Below are positions 57,437 through 64,000 of a DNA stretch of 64,000 bases, one piece after another. The stretch is from Pseudogymnoascus destructans (taxonomy: Eukaryota > Ascomycota > Leotiomycetes > Thelebolales > Thelebolaceae), in contig NW_020167559.1 of the NCBI RefSeq assembly GCF_001641265.1, positions 1 to 64,000 on the forward strand, written 5' to 3'. The notes under the pieces are model-generated. The model ran no database searches. It was given only the letters and a program-made list of their open reading frames with translations, and was not told the origin of the DNA. Made by a program: the position numbers and the translations under genes. Within the stretch, counting starts at the first letter, position 1, and each line of letters begins with the position of its first letter.

Positions 57437-57770
57437 TAACGTAGGTCATGGCGTAAGCGGCATAATGGCGTAGTAGGGGGAGCCCGACCATTAACAACAC
57501 CATCCACCTTCAACATGGTACGCCAAAATAGTATAAAAGCTCAAGAACTTGAAGTTCTATTATCAGAAGCAGTTGCTAGAGTTAAATCAGGCTTATATAA
57601 GTCATCGTACGCAGCTGCAAAGGCATTACACCTTCGCCTATATATAGTAGTCTGACATGTTAAAGGTTAACCCTTATGAAGAGAAGCGTAACAACAACAA
57701 CAACTCTTATCAAAAACTTAAGAGGAAACCCTTTTAAAGTGGATTAAAGAGCTTACTAATGATAGGTATG
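57437..57770 (+). pseudogene. 5' end of a Fot/pogo-type transposon with degraded transposase
   Basis: TA-ACGTAGGTCATGGCGTAAG at 57437 is the presumed TIR. Translation from about 57514 reads MVRQNSIKAQELEVLLSEAV and SSYAAAKALHL, a psq-type HTH. Several stops follow where Arg/Gln codons are expected, then LLKWIKELTNDRY. The fragment ends where the chromovirus LTR begins at 57771. Confidence 0.65.
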
Positions 57771-57951
57771 TGTCACGAGTAGCCTCACGTGCAGGACCTG
57801 TCATGTGCGCTATAGTGCCAAGGCGGAGGGTCTTCCCTCCGAACCCCGCACAAGAACATATATAGTAGGAACATGGCCCTTAATCGGAAGGGCAGCATTC
57901 AGTCTTCGTATCAATAGAGAGCTTGACTACGTAACTATCTACAACGTGACT
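57771..57951 (+). mobile_element. Probable 5' LTR of the chromovirus relic
   Basis: Starts TGTCACGAGTAGCCTCACGT and ends at an ACAACGTGAC(T) that mirrors the start. The preceding pentamer is GTATG. A TATATAGTAGG stretch at 57859 may be a TATA region. The 3' LTR was not found, so the right boundary is approximate. Confidence 0.5.
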
Positions 57952-58056
57952 TCCCACTGCCCTGTTCAGCCAAGGCTCTTTTACATTCTGAACGCTCCAC
58001 CATTCCTACGATTGGGAAGAACAGCCCAAAGAGGGAAGTCAAGTAAGCGGAAAACC

Positions 58057-59587
58057 ATGCCGCCACGTCAGACCCATAGGGAAGTGGCTGCGAGCCTTGA
58101 GCATGAGCGTAGCGGAGTGGCTGCGCTTGAGAACACACCTGAGGAGTCAGGGGCATCAAGCCCCTTATCCCAGCCTCACAGATCCCCTGGAGTAGAAGCC
58201 CAGCTTGCTACGGCCCTCGCCCTCGAAGCTGAGTTACAGTGAGAACTTGAGCTGAGAGAGGAGGGCGAGCGAATCCGTCGACTACAGGAACGCCTAGAGC
58301 GCGTAGGACAAGAGGAGGCTTCTCCCCACACTCTTAGGTCGGACGAACGAAGCGTTATGACTACTGTAAGCTCTACTTCGCATGCTGGTGTACCACGAAG
58401 CCTAAGGTCGAGGGCAATCCCTGAATACCGAGGGAAGAACGTCCGCGAACATAATAAATTCATTACAAGCTGTGAGCTCACCTTCCGCTTTGAACCACTA
58501 GCTAGGACAGATGAGTTCCGCTGAGACTTTGCAGCTACGTGGCTTGAGGGGGAACCCCGAGATGCTGGCTCCAGCAGGAAAAGGAGCCTAACTTTCAGAA
58601 GACCTGGAAAGGAATTCAAGAGGTTCCTCCTTGATCTAGTCCAGGACCCAGTGAATAGGACCATATTGTTACGACGGAACAAGAAGGCTGGCCAACTACA
58701 GGACAGGAAGGAGGGAGGTCGCATGAGACCGGCCCTGGTACCTGGAGGGGCAGCGGGGAATAGTAGTTCCGAAAGTATCACGTGACGGACTCGCAGGATG
58801 ATGAGAAGAGTCCTAAGAGTCCAGGACTCCGAGGACTCGAGTGAGTTCCCAAGAGTCCACTAGGCACGACGCCACTATATAAGTAGATAGTATTTCCTTA
58901 GATAGGAGCTTCGTGCTCAACTCAATACAGTATTTGTTATATACTAGTAACGTGTTACTTGAAGCCTTTGTGTCTGATCCCCTGCCTCCTCTGATAAGTA
59001 AACCTTTACACAAGAGAACCTCTGTGTCTTCTATCGTTTAGAAGTCAGCGTTACACATATCAACAGCGATGAATTATGAGGAGGCGCGGCAACGAAGCGG
59101 CCAGTCGGCTCAAGCCTTCACCACCTACCTTGAAACGTTAGAGGCGGAAATGCCTGCGTATAGCGAGGAGAACAGGGTGCAACACCTTCTTATGAAGTTA
59201 TGCCCTGAAGTCCAGAGGATGGTCCTCCAGCATCCGGAGATCCCACGGTCCCGGGGCGCACTCATTGCATTTGGCCGTTTCAAACAGACTGAGGCTGCGC
59301 GCCCCTGGGAAAGCACGGGGAAGAGGGAGGAAAAACCTCAGGGGAAGGGTTACCGGTCCTACAAGAGGTTGGCAGAGGGTTCAGGTGAGAACCGTGGCGC
59401 CTCAAGGTCCTTCCAGAAGCGTGCCCACCTTTCTGACGCGGAAGAGCCGTGTCGAAGGGAGAATAACCTATGTTTTACTTGCAGTCAAGAAGGCCACAGA
59501 GCAGCTCAGTGCTTCACTAAGCAAGCTGAGAGCAGCTCCCAAGTCCGGGCTGTACACTCAGAAGGATCCCTAGGGTCAAAAAACTAG
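58057..59587 (+). pseudogene. Chromovirus gag, interrupted by solo LTR3
   Basis: MPPRQTHREVAASLEHERSG begins a coiled-coil N-terminus. In-frame stops occur at 58240 and 58522. The gag core FITSCELTFRFEPLARTDEF and EFKRFLLDLVQDPVNR leads into the LTR at 58667. After the LTR the reading resumes as YEEARQRSGQSAQAFTTYLE, then LLMKLCPEVQRMVLQHPEIP and a CCHC knuckle CFTCSQEGHRAAQC, with a stop at 59587. Confidence 0.85.
58667..59055. mobile_element. Solo LTR, family LTR3 copy 1 (389 bp)
   Basis: TGTTACGACGGAACAAG...CAGCGTTACA, with the exact TSD CATAT (58662-58666, 59056-59060). Contains repeated GAGTCC/GGACTC motifs and a TATATAAGTAG TATA-like box at about 58876. Confidence 0.96.
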
Positions 59588-59599
59588 ATTCCTCCACTG

Positions 59600-60249
59600 A
59601 AGCCCCATCAGTAGGAGCGGACGCTCCGTGCCCTCGTTGATAGTGGCACAACAGAGAATTTAATGTCCCACCTTATCGCAAAGGAAATGGGGGGCAAGTG
59701 GGAGCCAAACTTTACGATGCCAAAGGGGGTGGGCGAGCAGGAAATACCCTTGTTTGGGAAGGCTCAGCTTACCCTCCACATTAAGGACGATGAGGGTGTG
59801 ATCCGAGACGGAGAACACTCCTTTGTCACAACAGTCCTTGAGGAATATGACCTCATGCTTGGGTATCCGTGGCTGTACCGTGAGAATCCCATGATAGACT
59901 GGAGGGAGGGAACCTGGAGGTTCCCTGTAGAAGACATTCAATATTTCTCACACAGGGAAGCGGAAGGGTTACGAGAGCGTAACGAACCTGTATATGTGGC
60001 TATGCTACACCGAATCACAGAGGATGACAGTGAACCACAGGCGCAAGAAGTGCCAAGGGAATATGAGTCCTTCACAGACGTTTTTGATGACGTAGGGGCT
60101 GCGTCGCTGCCAGAATACTCAAAGCGTAAGGAACATGCAATTGACATTGAGCCAGGGAAGCAACCCCCCTGGGGTCCAATATACAGCTTATCCGCAAGGG
60201 TGACGAGTGGAAGACAGCTTTCTGAACAAGGTACGGCCTTTTCGAGTAT
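59600..60249 (+). pseudogene. Chromovirus protease and start of RT with internal deletion
   Basis: RALVDSGTTENLMSHLIAKE carries the DSG protease site. LEEYDLMLGYPWLYRENPMI and EYESFTDVFDDVGAASLPEY follow, the usual lead to RT (EHAIDIEPGKQPPWGPIYSL). The proximal RT motifs are then missing: the text jumps to GDEWKTAFRTR-like sequence in other frames near 60205. Confidence 0.8.
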
Positions 60250-60252
60250 CTA

Positions 60253-60649
60253 GTGATGCCGTTTGGGTTGTGCAATGCCCCCGCCTCATTTCAGGCATAT
60301 ATTAATGAGGCACTCGCAGGACTTGTGGACGTCTTGTGTATTGTGTACCTTGACGATGTGTTGATCTACTCGAAGCACAAGAAGGATCATATGCAACACG
60401 TCCGCACTGTCCTCGAACGCCTTCAAGAAGTTTAAGATCTACTGCCACTTGAAGAAGTGCAAGTTCTCAACTACAGAAGTAGAATTCCTTGGGTTCATCG
60501 TCTCTACTAAGGGGGTATCAATGGACGCCTCACAGGTAGAAACCATCACAGAGTGGCCAGAGCCTACAAGCTTCTGAGACCTTCAGGTTTTCCTTGGATT
60601 TGCGAACTTCTATCAGAGGTTTATTGAGGGGTATTCGCGAGTAGCGCAA
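60253..60649 (+). pseudogene. Chromovirus reverse transcriptase, distal part
   Basis: MPFGLCNAPASFQAYINEAL and the YLDDVLIYSKHKKDH catalytic box are present. After 60435 the frame is lost but KFSTTEVEFLGFIVST-like sequence can be followed in other frames to the LTR3 insertion. Confidence 0.85.
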
Positions 60650-61124
60650 TGTTACGACGGAACAAGAAGGCTGGCCAACTACAGGACAGGAAGGAGGGAG
60701 GTCGCATGAGACCGGCCCTGGTACCTGGAGGGGCAGCGGGGAATAGTAGTTCCGAAAGTATCACGTGACGGACTCGCAGGATGATGAGAAGAGTCCTAAG
60801 AGTCCAGGACTCCGAGGACTCGAGTGAGTTCCCAGGAGTCCACTAGGCACGTGATGGACTCGCAGGATGATGAGAAGAGTCCTAAGAGTCCAGGACTCTG
60901 AGGACTCGAGTGAGTTCCCAAGAGTCCACTAGGCACGACGCCACTATATAAGTAGATAGTATTTCCTTAGATAGGAGCTTCGTGCTCAACTCAATACAGT
61001 ATTTGTTATATACTAGTAACGTGTTACTTGAAGCCTTTGTGTCTGATCCCCTGCCTCCTCTGATAAGTAAACCTTTACGCAAGAGAACCTCTGTGTCTTC
61101 TATCGTTTAGAAGTCAGCGTTACA
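60650..61124. mobile_element. Solo LTR, family LTR3 copy 2 (475 bp)
   Basis: Same ends as copy 1, with the exact TSD CGCAA (60645-60649, 61125-61129). It is 86 bp longer because of a tandem duplication: 60762-60847 is repeated at 60848-60933 with few changes. Confidence 0.96.
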
Positions 61125-62012
61125 CGCAACCCCTCACAGGGCTGCTAAAAGGCAGTGAGAAGGGAAAGAAAGTTGGCCCGTTCATATGGAACGGTGAGTC
61201 AGCGGAAGCTTTTCGGACGCTAAAGTTAGCCTTCACGTCCGCTCCACTCCTCTGCCACTTTGACCCAGAGCAGGCTATTAGGCTGGAGACGAACAGTTCA
61301 GGAATGGCTATTGCAGCAATCCTAACCCAGCCGTACACAGACGAAGCGGGTGTCACGCAGTGGCACCCCATTGCATTCTACTCAAGGAAGCTCAAGGACG
61401 CAGAAATCAGGTACGATGTCCATGACATAGAGCTCCTCGCCATCATGGCAGCCTTTAAGCATTGGCACCACCATATGCAGCATAGCAATTTTCCAGTGAC
61501 AGTAAGGACTGATCACAATAATTTGGTCTACTTCATGAAGAAAGTATCAATCAATAACTGGCAGGCTCACTAGATCGAGTTCCTTGCAGGTTTCGATTTC
61601 CAGATTGAACATAGGCCTGGCCGTACAAACCCTGCAGACGGTCCGAGTCGTAGACCAGACTATGTCGACCGCCAATACCAGGCGTATCAGGGACTGCTCC
61701 CTACACTACAGCAGAAGCTGTCAGTGGGGTTGAGTGAGGCTGTTAGAAACAGCGAGAGTGATGTGTCGCAGCAGAATACTCGAGTCCGTGCAGTCTTTGC
61801 AAAAGCAAGTCAGCGAACGGAAACCAAAGATATCCTCTACAAGGTAGAAACATTTATGCTACCCTTCCGCGGAAGAAGCGCAGGTCAGCCACAGGCTCTC
61901 CTATCCTGTTGCTGGGCAGTGCTTGGAGCGGTAGGAGAAGGCCCATACGAAGAGCCTTCAGTTGACCTCTGCAAGCTCATCACCCAGTTACAGAACAGTG
62001 ATCCGTTTATTG
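61125..62012 (+). pseudogene. Chromovirus RNase H region
   Basis: FIWNGESAEAFRTLKLAFTS, PLLCHFDPEQAIRLETNSSG (the catalytic Asp of the usual ETDAS block is Asn here), WHPIAFYSRKLKDAEIRYDV and FPVTVRTDHNNLVYFM are recognisable. A stop follows WQAH, then EFLAGFDFQIEHRPGRTNPA. Downstream text is not integrase-like; the integrase core appears deleted. Confidence 0.85.
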
Positions 62013-62023
62013 CCTAGCAGCGA

Positions 62024-62230
62024 AGTTATAGATGGCTTGGAAGAATGGGAAGTAGAAAAGATCCTTGCCGTGAGATTCTGAGGAAAGCAACTTCAATACC
62101 GGGTTAGTTGGGTAGGATATGATCCGGACCCGGAGTGGTACCCAGCGTCGAACTTCATGAACTCTCCCCATAAACTCAGAGAGTTTCACACGGAATACCC
62201 AGATTTACCAGGTCCACCTTGAGAACTACT
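62024..62230 (+). pseudogene. Chromodomain at the C-terminus of chromovirus pol
   Basis: GLEEWEVEKILAVR, then a TGA, then YRVSWVGYDPDPEWYPASNF and HKLREFHTEYPDLPGPP. The aromatic cage-type residues (Trp, Tyr, Trp) of a chromodomain are visible. One in-frame stop replaces an Arg-like codon. Confidence 0.85.
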
Positions 62231-62444
62231 CGGATGGGTTACGGCATGGGAGGCGGTTGAGGAACAAAACTACGATCACGGGAGGGACGACAAAGCAGGA
62301 AAAACAGAGTCGTTGCTACCTACGACCCTAAGCTAATTACCCTCCAAGCCAGGGTGCACTCACCACTGCAACCCTTGCAGGAGCCACCCTTCCCAAACAT
62401 CTCACCGGCGTCACAACAGACGGCTACCACCATGAGAGACGAAG

Positions 62445-63480
62445 TGTCATACTGACATTCGTTGCACTCAGTTTGCTATCAAACTCAAAGAGCAAACTTA
62501 GAAATCTCCTCCTCAAACCTACAAGCCACTATACATATTTTGGCTTGTCACACCAACAACAAGAGCAATACTACTCAATGATTGCTACAACCCTCTATGA
62601 TTCATTACACGTCATTGCTCCTTAGTTACTGGGCCGATATGACCACATAGCATATCTCTACAACCCTCTATGATTAATTACATGACATCACTCCTTAGTT
62701 ACTGGGCTAATACTACACATGACATATCTCTATCAACAGAGGCCTAGGAGCATGAACGATAGCTCCAAAAGCTTCTACAATGCTCTATGATTCATTACAC
62801 GTCATCGCTCCTTAGTTACCCACAAGATTGGTTAAGTTATGACATAATTTGTCTATAGGGGTACTCTGACCTTGGACCTCCTTTCACTTCCTATAGGCTA
62901 GGAACCTAGGAGATGGTTCTATGGGGTTCTCTTACATCGACTACAGTTACCAAGCCTGGTTAGTCATGGAAAGTCTTGGAAAATGAGAGAACTACACTCC
63001 TTTAGCGGAGGGGGAGGGAGAGGGGGAGGGCACCTTTGATGCGGAGTATGGGGAGTAAGGGGGGGGTGTGGGGGTGGGGACCCTGTGTCGGAGGGGACTC
63101 GGCCCTGGCTCTTCGCGTGGGGTCGCTTCGACCCTTCGTGTAATGGTGGGTGCACCAGATGTGAGAATCTAGCCACCCAAGGAAGGGATGATTTTACTAA
63201 GACAACACACTGTCTTAGGAAAAAGAGCCAAAGGGTAGTAGCTTAGACTATTCCACAATGCAGCAATCAGGTGTATGATATAGTGGAGTGGTTTAGACAA
63301 GTTATAACAAATGTTGAGTCTGAGAACTCAGGGATAAGTCAGAGGTTAGCACCTCACTGACTTTTCAGAAACAAGGAGTAACAAGATCAATGCTTGGAAG
63401 CTTGGAAAAGACGTGGAAGTATGTGATAGTCGATTTACTGTATTGTCTGCTTGCCCTTTCTTAAGGAAAGGTCAATCCTA
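62445..63480. mobile_element. LTR1 copy E, split by a half-inversion
   Basis: 62445-63006 is the first 562 bp of LTR1 in the copy A/B orientation. 63139-63480 is the remaining 342 bp in the opposite orientation. Together with 5 missing bases they total 909 bp, the family length. The left TSD CGAAG (62440-62444) reappears as its complement CTTCG at 63134-63138, next to the inverted half. The 127 bp between (63007-63133) read on the minus strand as the Pro-rich tail of the pol ORF (GSKRPHAKSQGRVPSDTGS). Confidence 0.93.
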
Positions 63481-64000
63481 ACCAGAGCGGACCGGAACAG
63501 TCGCGGCCGCGACAGCGACCGCAGGCAGCTTGCCCACGGCAGCCACCACTTCCTCCAAGAGCGCCGGCACGCTCTCTGTGGGCTCGACTGACAGGATTAT
63601 AGATCCCAACTTGAAGATGCCGGTCCCGCCTCCTGCCGGAGCATTGTCGGTCGCTTTCCGTGTCCTCTGTCTGCATTACCTTCGGGCCAAAGCTCAGGGA
63701 GTCCAGGAGCACGCCTGCGTCTGGTCTCCCTCGTCGTCGAAGTGTGAGTACTGCACTGGCCAGCACTCTCCCTGCGTCTCAGTGCGTTTCCTTTTGGTGT
63801 TCGGTTGGTTGGTTGTAGCTGACCATCGGGTGGATAGCTGCCCTGGTTCCTCGATGAGGAGTACCGCGCCCTCGTTGCCGCTGAAGCGGCCGTCCCTGTC
63901 GTCGCCGCCAATGTCGTGGCTGCTACCGCGGAGGCAAATCGGGTGGCCCTTGTGGCCGCCCAGAGCGTTCCCAAGTTCCGCTCCGCGGCAGAGCGTGACT
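63481..64000. other. GC-rich sequence, unassigned
   Basis: Sharply more GC-rich than the repeats to its left. A minus-strand frame gives an Ala/Thr-rich N-terminal part, and another gives GIFKLGSIILSVEPTESVPA followed by LLEEVVAAVGKLPAV. These are reminiscent of structural (gag-like) proteins, but no diagnostic motif is present and frames are broken. Could be the start of another retroelement running out of the window. Confidence 0.3.

Larger units (their letters stand above)
57952..62444 (+). mobile_element. Ty3/gypsy chromovirus relic with nested solo LTRs
   Basis: Plus-strand order is gag (from 58057), zinc knuckle, protease, a deleted reverse transcriptase, RNase H and a C-terminal chromodomain. 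The integrase core is absent and there are multiple stops. Two solo LTR3 copies and one LTR1 copy have inserted into it. Chromodomain-bearing gypsy elements (chromoviruses) are common in fungi and target heterochromatin. The pol tail continues, inverted, at 63007-63138. Confidence 0.88.

Noticed and set aside
63007..63133. Independent insertion between the two LTR1 halves
   Set aside because: On the minus strand it continues the chromovirus pol tail and is bounded by the complement of the LTR TSD, so inversion explains it better.

Overview
The window is nuclear DNA of a filamentous ascomycete (Pezizomycotina). The evidence is short introns of 47-145 bp with GT...AG ends and CTAAC/CTGAC branch sites, a Zn(II)2Cys6 regulator, a full-size PDR-type ABC transporter, and Fot/pogo and hAT DNA transposons mixed with Ty3/gypsy elements. 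Several relics carry C-to-T and G-to-A style stop codons, as repeat-induced point mutation (RIP) would leave. I cannot name a genus. No tRNA, rRNA or CRISPR was seen.

Layout. 1-6.2 kb: simple repeats, a divergent 14-3-3-like gene with two compensating frameshifts, and a wrecked AA9-CBM1 polysaccharide monooxygenase gene. 6.4-17.9 kb: a nested transposon island. A hAT relic holds two or three Fot/pogo elements (with TIRs and TA duplications). A 0.91-kb solo LTR (here LTR1) has landed in one of these transposases and in the gag gene of a truncated retroelement. 18.3-19.8 kb: an intact four-exon FAD oxidoreductase (TDA3-like). 19.8-27.4 kb: gene-poor, with solo LTRs and satellites. 27.4-30.0 kb: a two-exon Zn2Cys6 transcription factor. 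31.4-34.1 kb: a second small repeat island. 34.2-56.4 kb: the main gene cluster. 57.4-64 kb: a chromodomain Ty3/gypsy relic (chromovirus) broken by two solo LTR3 copies and one LTR1 copy that was later half-inverted.

The central system is an N-acetylglucosamine (GlcNAc) catabolic cluster. It holds GlcNAc-6-P deacetylase, an NDT80-family regulator, a GH3 beta-N-acetylglucosaminidase fused to a GNAT domain, GlcN-6-P deaminase and a hexokinase-like GlcNAc kinase. The set matches the chitin-sugar cluster known from Trichoderma (dac1, ron1, nag3, dam1, hxk3). Together the enzymes would release GlcNAc, phosphorylate it, deacetylate GlcNAc-6-P, and isomerise/deaminate GlcN-6-P to fructose-6-P for glycolysis. 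The regulator and the GH3 gene share a divergent promoter. A full-size PDR/ABCG transporter lies in the middle of the cluster, and no MFS GlcNAc permease is visible in the window. The kinase carries one apparent frameshift in a G run near its 3' end.

Most repeat boundaries were fixed by matching TSDs and by reading-frame arithmetic: removing an insertion plus one TSD restores a continuous frame. These are the firmest structural statements here. Family assignments rest on motif recognition without database searches.
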